Below, one piece after another: positions 58,101-61,226 of a DNA stretch of 64,000 nucleotides (position 1 is the stretch's first letter; each line of letters starts with the position of its first letter). Where the stretch lies: positions 50,138,286 through 50,202,285 of the forward strand of contig OY747702.1 in assembly GCA_963556495.2 (NCBI GenBank), given 5' to 3'. The DNA is from Valencia hispanica (taxonomy: Eukaryota > Chordata > Actinopteri > Cyprinodontiformes > Valenciidae). The notes under the pieces were generated by a model. That model ran no database searches and was not told the origin of the DNA. It was given only the letters and a program-made list of their open reading frames with translations. A program made the translations under genes and the position numbers.

Positions 58101-59318
58101 AACCAGACATGTTTGAGAAAGAAACTTGGGCGTGTTTTCGACTTTTAATTATAGCTCAAACTTTTACATTATGTAGCTCATTCATAACTTCCCTCAAAGC
58201 ATTTCACTCTGTTGACATCACAGGGGAATGCTTGCTTTTGCATATTAATACAGGTAGAATATTGAATCATTTATTTTGAAAAAAATCCTAATTGCTATAA
58301 TCCGTTGACACTTTTAGTAAAAAGAGATGGAGCCTCCAGCCACCTTGAAGGAAATCAAATCAAAACCTATTTCTCCGGTTCAAAAGATTCAGCTCCCTGG
58401 TTTGTCTTTGTCTTACTAAAACAATGCAGATTATTTCTGTGCAGAATAAACTGTTGGAAGTCCATTAATCAAGATTGTAATGTATATTAGATATTTTGCA
58501 TGTTAAAGCATGTTAGATATTTATACAGAAAGTTTACATAGTTACACATTGTTCCTCTCAACAAAGGCTGCTTGTGTTTTACAGACTAGAAACTTTGATT
58601 TGTTTGAATTTAATTACACAAATTTTAAGCCTTTTTGTTCTTCTATCGAAATACATATTTCTGTATAGATTTAAAAATAACTATTTAAATGTAAAGAGCT
58701 CAAATGTGTAAAATCTAAAGTATATAGAAACGTTTGTTTTTATACTGATGTCAAATGCACATACTGTATACTTTTTTGTTTTATCATTTTTATGAAACAT
58801 TCTTTTTGGATTATATTTAGTTTGAAAGTTTATAGAAACTCAGAACAGTCCTCACAAACCACTGAAGATTTTATTTAAAGTCATCTCAGAAAACTATCTG
58901 TGGGGAAAAAAAAAAAATCTGTTCTGACCTGTTTCTGAGTTGAGGTGGAACCGCCCATCCTCGTTTCCTGAGATGATGCAGTACACGATGGGATCTGGAC
59001 CGCCCCCGTCTCTGGTGAGCGCCGACACGCTCAGAACCTTAGACCCGACCACCAATGATTCTGGTAGCTGGGCGGTGTACTCTGAGCTCAGGAAGACTGG
59101 TTGGTAGTCGTCCAGGGAAACCACATCCACTGTAACCGTGGCAACAGAGTACAGGTGACGAGGCAGGCCACGGTCAACAGCCTTAACCTTCAACTCAAAT
59201 GTTGGTGGGGTGTCAGAGGTGAGGGGTCGCTCCAGCCGCAGGACTCCAGAGAACTCATCCAGAGAGAAGTAACCACCGTCTCCAGCCAACATGGAGTACT
59301 TGACCTCTGAGTTTATTC
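1601..59318 (-). CDS. fat2: FAT-type giant protocadherin, 3' twelve exons (fat2-like), partial at both ends
   Basis: Gene model joined from twelve exons on the minus strand: 59318-58929, 37204-36993, 35018-34881, 34783-34640, 28093-27896, 26025-25425, 25328-25140, 16250-16093, 9297-8850, 3581-3428, 1941-1842, 1749-1601. All introns are GT-AG and every splice phase matches, giving an open frame of about 960 residues. Domain order: cadherin repeats, FAT-specific membrane-proximal block, Cys-rich linker, one laminin G, two EGF-like domains, a Cys-rich stalk, one transmembrane helix and the start of the cytoplasmic tail. FAT cadherins are type I membrane proteins acting in cell-cell adhesion, planar polarity and actin-linked migration (family knowledge). 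A single laminin G with two EGFs before the membrane matches FAT2; FAT1 and FAT3 carry more EGFs and FAT4 has two laminin G domains. Start codon, upstream repeats and most of the tail lie outside the window. Family assignment is firm; the FAT2 paralogue is likely but not proven. Confidence 0.8.
1842..1941 (-). CDS. fat2: fat2-like exon: last Cys of EGF2 and Cys-rich juxtamembrane stalk
   Basis: 100 bp, phase 2 in, phase 0 out. The acceptor is caatgccttag with a consensus-like branch site tactaaat about 30 bases upstream; the donor is CCAGTG/gttagt. The split codon AG+A gives arginine ([11 protein letters not shown]). It encodes [20 protein letters not shown] and then LIYCDPLPV. The first cysteine completes EGF2; the other four form a short stalk that may be the remains of a third EGF. 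The donor has weaker context than the rest. Confidence 0.75.
1942..3427 (-). other. fat2-like intron, no recognised element
   Basis: About 1.5 kb of AT-rich intron between the EGF2 and stalk exons. It holds short A-runs and a G-run at about 2971 and only short ORFs with no recognisable domain. I see no repeat family or RNA gene in it. Confidence 0.6.
3428..3581 (-). CDS. fat2: fat2-like exon: end of EGF1 and most of EGF2
   Basis: 154 bp, phase 1 in, phase 2 out. Acceptor tttattctgcag, donor AAAGCAAG/gtgata. It encodes [16 protein letters not shown], completing EGF1 with C-x-C and C6, then [20 protein letters not shown] and [12 protein letters not shown] of EGF2. The normal glycine/aromatic residues between C5 and C6 of EGF2 are missing, so EGF2 looks divergent. 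Confidence 0.88.
6395..6662 (+). mobile_element. Tc1-like fragment (family C), degenerate
   Basis: The stretch reading gtctgtcagtttggaaag, then caaggcttcggaactcta and aaaccacagtgtatt, parallels the helix-turn-helix region seen in the better copy at 16.65-17.47 kb. It ends with cttttcatggcactgta, a typical Tc1 terminal-repeat end. Most of the transposase region is deleted. Confidence 0.5.
8020..8560 (+). other. GC-richer block, promoter-like or unrecognised repeat
   Basis: Within AT-rich intron, about 8220-8550 has markedly higher GC with several CpGs, ccgcccacgcc and a TATA-like ccatataacc at about 8325. Downstream on the plus strand a 62-codon frame at 8360 contains a hydrophobic stretch [20 protein letters not shown], and catgtaagt at its end could be a splice donor. 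It could be a first exon antisense to fat2, or part of a fish transposon I half recognise by its start (agagcaactcacccccaa). No function can be assigned. Confidence 0.35.
8697..8758. repeat. (TA)n microsatellite
   Basis: About 62 bases of nearly pure alternating TA. Apparent poly-Ile/Tyr reading frames here are artefacts of the repeat. Confidence 0.95.
8850..9297 (-). CDS. fat2: fat2-like exon: rest of laminin G and start of EGF1
   Basis: 448 bp, phase 0 in, phase 1 out. Acceptor tttacttacctag, donor GCTGGAG/gtgagt. It encodes [20 protein letters not shown], then [20 protein letters not shown] (the D-G-x-W-H-x-V core of laminin G) and [11 protein letters not shown] (the final G-C-[LM]-x-[DN]-L strand). 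It ends with the first half of an EGF-like domain, [21 protein letters not shown] potential N-glycosylation site (NSST) lies in the laminin G core. Confidence 0.92.
9690..10390 (+). mobile_element. Jockey-superfamily LINE relic with internal deletion
   Basis: The plus strand contains [20 protein letters not shown] followed by [14 protein letters not shown] (about 9985-10095), the start of an apurinic-type endonuclease ORF (compare [11 protein letters not shown] in the element at 29-32 kb). The sequence then jumps to what looks like the ORF2 3' end ([16 protein letters not shown]) and a tail cttttgggattaatcaag with a TTGAATTTGAA-type simple end. Most of the reverse transcriptase is missing. 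Confidence 0.6.
11740..13490. other. GC-richer unassigned block in intron, promoter-like motifs at left
   Basis: This block differs in composition from flanking intron. At 11921-11935 it has gactacatttcccagc, at about 11973 tgacatcac and at about 11990 tttataaaagggg, which together look like a promoter facing right. A 192-codon frame (12403-11825, minus) and an 83-codon frame (12066, plus) overlap it, but neither shows a domain I know. At about 12368 cagtggcgtctctggc resembles a hAT terminus, but no matching right end was found. A C-run lies at about 13471. Confidence 0.35.
13845..13975 (+). repeat. L2-like/SINE 3' tail with (GGAT)n end
   Basis: The sequence tgatggactggcgaccta, then gtaccccgcctcttgcc, ctgctggagataggcacc and ggatggatgg at the end is a very common interspersed 3' tail in fish genomes, consistent with LINE- or SINE-mediated copying. 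Confidence 0.7.
14580..14662 (+). repeat. Retroelement 3' tail ending (TTATC)n
   Basis: The segment ttggattggttgtactga, then aatttccccacggggatt and attaaagtatttc ends in cttatcttatctta. Its reverse complement occurs at about 43.83-43.91 kb, at the end of a longer element, so both are 3' ends of one retroelement family. Confidence 0.65.
14808..14945 (+). mobile_element. Possible Tc1-like scrap (family F)
   Basis: The text acatttgacctaattgga, ggcccacctgtggata and ttttaaggtgtaacctc resembles the spacer just inside the terminal repeat of a fish Tc1 family. No coding part follows. This is a weak call from sequence memory only. Confidence 0.35.
16093..16250 (-). CDS. fat2: fat2-like exon: laminin G domain, first part
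   Basis: 158 bp, phase 1 in, phase 0 out. Acceptor tgtgtttcag, donor TTACAG/gtattt. Joined to the previous exon it reads [20 protein letters not shown], then [20 protein letters not shown] and ends NDWGDLQ. The FGxxSYLxY start and the LSLRFRTxQExGLMM strand are typical of laminin G-like beta sandwiches. It is isolated by introns of 6.8 and 8.9 kb. Confidence 0.88.
16640..17475 (+). pseudogene. Tc1-like transposase pseudogene (family C)
   Basis: Across this stretch the DNA follows a well-known fish Tc1 layout: aaaccacagtg-type helix-turn-helix region, a segment around 16960-17040 (ttgatgatcccgaaac), then at 17073-17200 [13 protein letters not shown] and [20 protein letters not shown], equivalent to the central DDE domain, then aggacaatgatacaaagc (QQDND region) and gagtggcttggtga. 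Frames are broken by stops and indels, and the SPDLNPIE acid motif is deleted. Both termini are decayed. Confidence 0.7.
18581..18824. mobile_element. Fragment of a second hAT-like MITE nested in the hAT element
   Basis: cagaggtggaagtaatt at 18581 is a hAT-like MITE end common in fish, with interior of repeated acttttac/tactt motifs that also appear at 47.4-48.9 kb. A retroelement tail (aagtgcgctttataaata, about 18731) interrupts it. No right terminus is visible. Confidence 0.45.
18824..18868. repeat. Perfect 20-bp inverted repeat with 5-base loop
   Basis: Left arm 18824-18843 and right arm 18849-18868 are exact reverse complements (cgataaataagaaggcccaa and its complement) around tagtc. The arms derive from a LINE segment whose conserved form (aagaaggcccaagaccatt) is at about 61.18 kb. 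Confidence 0.95.
18849..18990 (-). mobile_element. LINE fragment (same family as 60.4-63.0 kb element)
   Basis: ccttcaaatcaatcctga, then gggagccaatgcagtgat and tttaaaactggtgtaat match the LINE at about 61.22-61.29 kb in the same orientation. It is only about 140 bp, nested in the hAT element. Confidence 0.65.
22226..22425 (+). mobile_element. Tc1-like terminal repeat, Sleeping-Beauty-like (family E)
   Basis: tacagtggaaatcagatg, tttaaatacacttcgtaag followed about 170 bases later by aattttacatacggttta has the arrangement of an outer and inner direct repeat in one arm of a salmonid-type Tc1 transposon. A C-run (about 22261-22274) disrupts it, and no transposase follows; a LINE segment starts about 120 bp downstream. 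Confidence 0.55.
22540..23520 (+). mobile_element. LINE 3' end, 5'-truncated (family of the 60.4-63.0 kb copy)
   Basis: The plus strand encodes [20 protein letters not shown] and [16 protein letters not shown] (about 22600-22730), near-identical to the C-terminal reverse-transcriptase region at 61.3-61.4 kb. Frames then break through a [22 protein letters not shown] region (to about 23050), followed by the same GC-richer 3' UTR (tctccaagcagaacttgg) to about 23520. 5' truncation is typical of LINE insertion. Confidence 0.75.
25140..25328 (-). CDS. fat2: fat2-like exon: Cys-rich linker before laminin G
   Basis: 189 bp, phase 1 in, phase 1 out; the preceding intron is only 96 bp. I chose the acceptor ctctagcag/AGATGGAG because it restores the frame ([17 protein letters not shown]). 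A nearer AG (gcatgcag at about 25359) would create a stop when joined in phase 1. The exon encodes [20 protein letters not shown], then ends TWESVCSCN. The spacing of cysteines and the C-terminal VCSC fit the short Cys-rich bridge found just before laminin G in FAT proteins. The donor is CTGCAACG/gtacgt. The acceptor choice is the least certain splice site in the model. Confidence 0.75.
25425..26025 (-). CDS. fat2: fat2-like exon: last cadherin repeat and membrane-proximal FAT block
   Basis: 601 bp, phase 0 in, phase 1 out. Acceptor tatcttttttctccag, donor CTCGAAG/gtgagc. It starts [20 protein letters not shown], so it ends one cadherin repeat with no DxNDN motif (EQSKYPPTV instead). It then encodes a divergent final repeat ([48 protein letters not shown]). 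The last third ([38 protein letters not shown]) looks like the conserved block that precedes laminin G in FAT1-3: a SPEEF motif with an amphipathic segment. This is the largest FAT exon in the window. Confidence 0.9.
26026..27895 (-). other. fat2-like intron (1.9 kb) with a Tc1 pseudogene
   Basis: Nearly half is the Tc1 family A pseudogene listed separately. The remaining flanks (26.03-26.38 kb, 27.3-27.9 kb) are AT-rich with nothing recognisable. Confidence 0.65.
26385..27260 (+). pseudogene. Tc1-like transposase pseudogene (family A)
   Basis: It starts with [20 protein letters not shown] (about 26398-26457), the same N-terminus as the truncated copy at 319. Near the end are [20 protein letters not shown] (about 27013-27072) and [20 protein letters not shown] (about 27107-27166), the D and E parts of the DDE catalytic domain. 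Intervening frames carry stops, and the SPDLNPIE block is altered. It cannot encode an active enzyme. Confidence 0.75.
27896..28093 (-). CDS. fat2: fat2-like exon: cadherin repeat core
   Basis: 198 bp (66 codons), phase 0 at both ends. Acceptor atatcttgtag, donor ATACAG/gtaaaa. It encodes [20 protein letters not shown], then [18 protein letters not shown] and PYHQLKIQ. It has the E-x-x-x-x-G-x-x-I-L strand and the [11 protein letters not shown] calcium-site region, but the usual LDRE is replaced by a basic stretch ([12 protein letters not shown]), a departure from the canonical repeat. It joins the next exon as [14 protein letters not shown]. Confidence 0.88.
29208..30725 (-). pseudogene. LINE reverse transcriptase region
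   Basis: 505-codon uninterrupted frame. Motifs in order: [54 protein letters not shown] (first catalytic Asp), [14 protein letters not shown], and [12 protein letters not shown] (the catalytic DD). The C-terminal part includes [15 protein letters not shown] and [14 protein letters not shown]. Long open reading suggests a fairly recent insertion, although the upstream region is broken. Confidence 0.88.
31310..32053 (-). pseudogene. LINE endonuclease region
   Basis: 248-codon frame. The first about 110 residues are a basic N-terminus; then [18 protein letters not shown] starts an apurinic/apyrimidinic-like endonuclease, followed by [26 protein letters not shown] and [15 protein letters not shown]. 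The frame ends at VVAGDLTM where GDFN, a catalytic motif of this nuclease, is expected, so the active site is damaged. It would nick target DNA to prime retrotransposition in an intact copy. Confidence 0.8.
34640..34783 (-). CDS. fat2: fat2-like exon: cadherin repeat end, DVNDNPPVF linker
   Basis: 144 bp (48 codons), phase 0 at both ends. Acceptor cctgctttgcag, donor CTGCAG/gtatga. It encodes [20 protein letters not shown], the classical A x D x G x P P L S S cadherin signature, then [15 protein letters not shown] with an intact calcium-binding linker, and the first strand of the next repeat (NHNLVLQ). The upstream LDRE joins this exon in frame as REE-IPHYSL. Confidence 0.92.
34881..35018 (-). 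CDS. fat2: fat2-like exon: middle of a cadherin repeat
   Basis: 138 bp (46 codons), phase 0 at both ends. Acceptor cttcctttcag, donor GAGGAG/gtcagt. It encodes [20 protein letters not shown], then a region ending [14 protein letters not shown]. It carries the DxD-type calcium ligand (SDMDG) and the LDRE motif typical of cadherin repeats. Only 97 bp of intron separate it from the next exon. Confidence 0.9.
36090..36122. repeat. Hairpin: 13-bp perfect inverted repeat, 7-base loop
   Basis: Left arm atcacatctgctt (36090-36102) and right arm aagcagatgtgat (36110-36122) flank acactgc. The right arm merges into the (TA)n run. It may be the end of an element whose terminus folded back, or chance. 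Confidence 0.9.
36119..36192. repeat. (TA)n microsatellite
   Basis: More than 70 bases of alternating AT/TA directly after the hairpin. Confidence 0.95.
36205..36511 (+). repeat. Interspersed repeat with (TA)n tail and 12-bp flanking direct repeat
   Basis: About 250 bases of unique sequence (36207-36455) followed by (TA)n (36456-36511). The 12-mer gagaatatgagg occurs just before (36193-36204) and just after (36513-36524), consistent with a target-site duplication from retroposition. A near-identical copy lies in inverse orientation at 46083-46435. There is no coding capacity and no clear polymerase III A box, so its class is unknown. Confidence 0.8.
36993..37204 (-). CDS. fat2: fat2-like exon: cadherin repeat end with canonical DVNDNAPVF linker
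   Basis: 212 bp, phase 1 in, phase 0 out. The acceptor is gtcatcttacag; the donor is ATGAAA/gtaaga. Joined to the previous exon, the split glycine codon gives [15 protein letters not shown], a textbook cadherin strand (G x L x x x x x L D x E). It continues [10 protein letters not shown], then [11 protein letters not shown], which carries a complete calcium-binding motif, and opens the next repeat with [17 protein letters not shown]. It is separated from the upstream exon by 21.7 kb of repeat-rich intron. Confidence 0.9.
38066..38637. mobile_element. Possible MITE with TTTATCA-type ends
   Basis: The left edge is accatatttatcaaccgta, and the right edge, read in reverse complement, is gccggatttatcatatatg; both then continue with acgca/tacgca motifs pointing inward. 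This mirrored arrangement suggests a non-autonomous DNA element. No clear target duplication was found, and the 112-codon frame inside shows no domain. Confidence 0.4.
39427..39503 (+). repeat. Short dispersed repeat, copy 1 of 2
   Basis: ctaaactgtcatcacag, then tataaactaagctctgct, tgactacacatgagactg and atgcagagtcaat match 45883-45959 with few differences in the same orientation. Identity unknown. Confidence 0.75.
40735..40850 (+). repeat. Direct repeat, copy 1 of 2 (flanking a 1 kb insert)
   Basis: gaacccccaacaagaact, aaccaacttgttcttc, aaaggagaacaaattt and gtgtatatattga match 41840-41975 in the same order and orientation, with a few small indels. Confidence 0.85.
41040..41602 (+). mobile_element. 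Tc1-like element right end (family D), degenerate
   Basis: The interior contains decayed transposase-like text (tgaagcattttcttccatt, caatccaatagagttggg for the PIE region). The final 160 bases (tacaatgtgatttcctgg, acctctctcaacttttt, aagtgggaaaacttgcac, ctttttgccccactgt) match the terminal repeat of a fish Tc1 family. The left end is not visible. Confidence 0.6.
41606..41800 (+). mobile_element. RTE/Rex3-like LINE scrap
   Basis: The plus strand reads [20 protein letters not shown] followed by RKGN, resembling a segment upstream of the reverse transcriptase in fish RTE/Rex3 LINEs, then loses frame. Recognition from memory; no other domain is present. Confidence 0.4.
41840..41975 (+). repeat. 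Direct repeat, copy 2 of 2
   Basis: Matches 40735-40850 and follows an A-run (41827-41840). It differs by small insertions such as tatctgttt and aagaagggc. Confidence 0.85.
42772..42860 (+). repeat. LINE/SINE 3' tail
   Basis: gagtcggcgctatataaat followed by gaattgaattaattaatt is a typical end of fish non-LTR retroposons with an AATTG simple tail. Confidence 0.6.
43408..43727 (+). mobile_element. Solo LTR of a gypsy-type retrotransposon with 5-bp target duplication
   Basis: It begins tgtcacg and ends cgtgaca, a 7-bp terminal inverted repeat starting TG and ending CA. The 5-mer aagca flanks it on both sides (43403-43407 and 43728-43732). Inside are a polyadenylation-like aataaac at about 43663 and a small (ATC)n run at about 43621-43646. 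There is no gag or pol nearby, so this is the remnant of recombination between two LTRs. The gypsy family is inferred from LTR look and the 5-bp duplication. Confidence 0.85.
43826..45060 (-). mobile_element. Retroelement of unknown family, 3' end at left
   Basis: Read on the minus strand it ends ggttgtaccaaaacttaat, ttccccacggggattatt, aaagtatctctcatctta, the same 3' end as 14580-14662. The 1.2 kb upstream is GC-richer than its surroundings, with frames of 73-107 codons that show no known domain. The left boundary is firm; the right one (about 45060) is guessed from composition and from the Tc1 element that starts at 45106. Confidence 0.5.
45106..45891 (+). mobile_element. Internally deleted Tc1-like element (family B) with both terminal repeats
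   Basis: Left repeat: cagtgcaaaggatttagc, caggtgtgaaaaaatcct at 45106-45195. Right repeat, in reverse complement: cagttttagtcaggtgtg, aaaaaatgctttaaacaa at 45809-45891. A transposase start at 45509 reads [20 protein letters not shown], with [20 protein letters not shown] and [20 protein letters not shown], that is the paired-like DNA-binding domain and GRPR-like hook (here GWPR). The frame runs until about 45776 and then jumps directly into the 3' UTR, removing the whole DDE domain. The left TA target base pair is present (45104-45105). Confidence 0.8.
45883..45959 (+). repeat. Short dispersed repeat, copy 2 of 2
   Basis: ctgtcatcacagcttcct, then aactaagctgtgcttaac, tacacaggagactgtaat and gcagtgtcaat match 39427-39503. 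It sits immediately between the Tc1 right end and a hAT MITE, so three repeats abut. Confidence 0.75.
45960..46078. mobile_element. Short hAT-like MITE (deleted relative of 53.5 kb copy)
   Basis: The left end agggatgtgtattgataa and right end tattgatattttcttacat followed by cccc match, respectively, the right and left ends of the 53548-53964 element in reverse complement. It is only about 119 bp, so the middle is deleted. Confidence 0.65.
46083..46435 (-). repeat. Inverted copy of the TA-tailed repeat
   Basis: (TA)n at about 46083-46184 followed by 46185-46433, which is the near-identical reverse complement of 36210-36455 (for example gtccatctgactagccaaat against its complement at 36436-36455). 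The (TA) tail is on the left because the element is reversed. No flanking duplication could be seen here. Confidence 0.88.
47391..48888. mobile_element. hAT-like element rich in TACTT motifs, ends partly decayed
   Basis: The left side has cagatacttcgttacctt and repeated acttctactccttac. The right side has acttctacttgagtattg and ends acttgtgacacctctg, whose reverse complement cagaggtgtcacaagt is a hAT-like MITE terminus. The middle 1 kb has no transposase. It may be two fragments rather than one element. Confidence 0.45.
50750..52030 (+). mobile_element. L1/Tx1-like LINE relic, highly decayed
   Basis: Translated pieces recall an L1-type ORF2: [16 protein letters not shown] (about 50855-50900, endonuclease start), [14 protein letters not shown] (about 51200) and [20 protein letters not shown] (about 51668-51727), like the C-terminal Cys region. 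Frames are interrupted throughout and large parts of the reverse transcriptase are missing. Confidence 0.5.
52540..52850 (+). mobile_element. LINE 3' end with (CCTTG)n tail
   Basis: atctggaacagacttcctg, ctgctgaaactctgaact, gctttaaatcgagact (the WNxLP...LNxFKSRLK type C-terminus) is followed by a 3' UTR and aataaaattgccttgcct repeated as a simple tail. Only the last 300 bases are present. Confidence 0.65.
53548..53964. mobile_element. hAT-like MITE with AAATATTC target duplication
   Basis: The left end tgggcatgtaagaaaatatc and right end (reverse complement) tagggatgtgtattggc form imperfect terminal inverted repeats of hAT type. Flanks aaatattc at 53540-53547 and 53965-53972 are identical (extending to taaaatattc), giving an 8-bp or slightly longer duplication. 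The interior contains cgatatatcgcgac and cgcgatatatcg motifs and no coding frame. Confidence 0.75.
54425..54485 (+). repeat. Retroelement 3' tail
   Basis: ctttgggatcaataaagta then ttcaaattgaatttgaatt, the typical end of fish jockey-superfamily LINEs (compare 10.33 kb). Confidence 0.6.
54486..58928. other. Intronic stretch with nothing recognised
   Basis: 4.4 kb of AT-rich intron. I see short ORFs (up to 88 codons) without domains, T- and A-runs and no repeat family, RNA gene or FAT-like exon. Confidence 0.5.
58929..59318 (-). CDS. fat2: fat2-like exon: end of one cadherin repeat and start of the next
   Basis: 390 bp, phase 1 in and phase 1 out. The acceptor reads ttttccag before GAATAAAC and the donor is ACAG/gtcaga. 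It encodes the second half of a cadherin repeat ([12 protein letters not shown], then [12 protein letters not shown]) and the first half of the next ([10 protein letters not shown], then [15 protein letters not shown]). The inter-repeat calcium motif, normally DxNDNxPxF, reads SLDDYQPVF here, so the usual acidic/asparagine set is partly lost. This is the most 5' exon of the gene in the window; the next upstream exon is beyond base 64000. Confidence 0.85.
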
Positions 59319-59479
59319 CTGGAAAACAGACATTTTGAAGTGTTAATGCTTAAATATGAATACTATAAACACAGACAAGAGACAACCATCCTTATTTCCA
59401 CAGAAACATGTTTTTTAGGAGTTTCAAATTTTTTCTAATTAATTTTCTCTCAGTTTAACTAAAGAGCTTGTTTTGTTCA

Positions 59480-59577
59480 ATCATTAAATCAAACTTTATT
59501 GATGAATCTCTTTTCATCCAAAGATTGCAACTCATTATGCTTTCCAGATTAAAAATGACCCCAAATAAACCAGGTAT
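59480..59577 (-). repeat. Short 3' end of the same LINE family
   Basis: attaaatcaaactttatt, ttttcatccaaagattg and agattaaaaatgacccca match 60395-60475 base for base with few changes. Only about 95 bases were inserted. Confidence 0.65.
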
Positions 59578-61226
59578 TTCAAATGGGAATAAAACACAAG
59601 ATGAATAATTTGCAGCACTGTACATCTGAATTGTTGAATCTACTTTAAAAAATCCAAGTAACTTGTTACCGTAAATGTTTTAAGTAAAGCAGTTGTTGAA
59701 CAAGTGTGGTGGACTACGTTCAATGTACTTTTGCCCCTAATGGAATGGAATCAAAGTCTTAAGTTGAATGATGAGAGTGCTGAATGATGGAAATCCTCTT
59801 CAATAATGTTCCTCAGAAGTCTAAAACTTTGTAGAGGAAGAGTTAAAATTTAACAGAAACTATAATTGAGAGTCATATAGGAAAAAAGAACAAACTGCTC
59901 TAAGTGGTCTGTTAAGGAGTAGCAGTCATTAATTATTAGTTTTGAATCAAACTTTAAAGACAACACTGGTCGTCATTTGGCAGTTGTTTGATAGAAAAAA
60001 GGGCAGAGAGAGAAAGAGGAAAACAAACTGTACTGCATATGCCTGTAACTTGGAGTTGAACTGTGTTAAAGACTTGCAGCCTTTCTAAATGTAGGATGTT
60101 CTCTATTTATTTGTTAACAAATATCAACACCAACCAGAGGTAGTTCTTTGATAACTTATTACCTGGGCGAGGCCCACCTATTGCTGCCTCCCTTAACCAA
60201 TTAGCCTGCAATAAATTATCTTAGATTCTGGGGCAGGATAAACAGTGATTTATGTCCCCCTATTCTCTAAACAGGGGGCCTAGTCAGATCTACTCCACCT
60301 AAAGAACTAACTCCCTTTTGCAGGTTATAAAAAAAGCAATAGAAAACCTGTTTGTTGAGGAAATATAAAAAAAAAATTCAAAATCAAATCAAATCAAATC
60401 AAACTTTATTTATAAAGCGCTTTTCATACAAGAAGTTGCATCACAAAGTGCTTTACAGATTAAAATGACCCCACATAAAACCACCTTCCCTTCCCTCCCC
60501 CACAGATTTAAAAGCATGGTCACAGTTATACCCCCCTCCCCCCAACCCATCTCCCATGCACACACACTGTTAAAAGAAAAAGTAAAAAAGGACATTGGGC
60601 CGAGTGCAGATGAACCATGCAAGGAAACGCCATCAGAGGAGCCATCTGCCCCGGCAGCAGTAGATTAACAGCAGCAGCCGAGGCACTGACACAGGGCACC
60701 CAGTGGAGGCAAGGCCAAGACCCCCACCTCCACCCAAGCTCCACCTGGAGAGCACCCAGACAGCCACAGCCGACCACCGCTCCCGGGGCAGAGGGCTCCC
60801 ACAGAGGAAACACTGGAACGGGGATTAAGATAAATTAAAGTATAAAAAGAAACAGTAAATTAATGTGCTAAGATTGAAAAGTAAAACTGATAAAAATATA
60901 ATCATATAAAACATCCAAAGCAATTAAACAAACAGTGATAAATAATAATCAGTTAAAAGCTAAGCTAAAAAGGTGAGTCTTGAGCCTGCTCTTAAAAACA
61001 TGAATGTTCTCTGCAGCCCTGAGGTCCTCTGGCAGCCTGTTCCAGAGGTGAGGGCCATAAAACTGGAAAGACGCCTCGCCATGCGTGTGTGTCCTGACTT
61101 TTGGGATGACAAGGAGACGGCTGCCAGAGGAGCGCAGAGACCACGAAGGTTTATATGGTATAAAGCAGTTCAGAGAGATAAGAAGGCCCAAGACCATTAA
61201 GACACTTAAAAACCATGAAAAGAACC

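Larger units (their letters stand above)
37205..58928 (-). other. fat2-like intron (21.7 kb), repeat rich
   Basis: The largest intron in the window. Recognised pieces from left to right: a 38.06-38.64 kb MITE candidate, paired direct repeats at 40.7/41.8 kb around Tc1 and RTE relics, a solo LTR at 43.4 kb, a retroelement at 43.8-45.0 kb, a deleted Tc1 at 45.1-45.9 kb, a hAT MITE and a TA-tailed repeat at 46.0-46.4 kb, a hAT-like piece at 47.4-48.9 kb, an L1 relic at 50.7-52.0 kb, a LINE tail at 52.5-52.85 kb and a hAT MITE at 53.55-53.96 kb. Nothing is recognised in 54.5-58.9 kb, and no further FAT exon was seen there. Confidence 0.6.

Noticed and set aside
1601..59318. Assignment to FAT1, FAT3 or FAT4
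   Set aside because: Only two EGFs and one laminin G lie before the membrane; FAT1/3 have more EGFs and FAT4 two laminin G domains.
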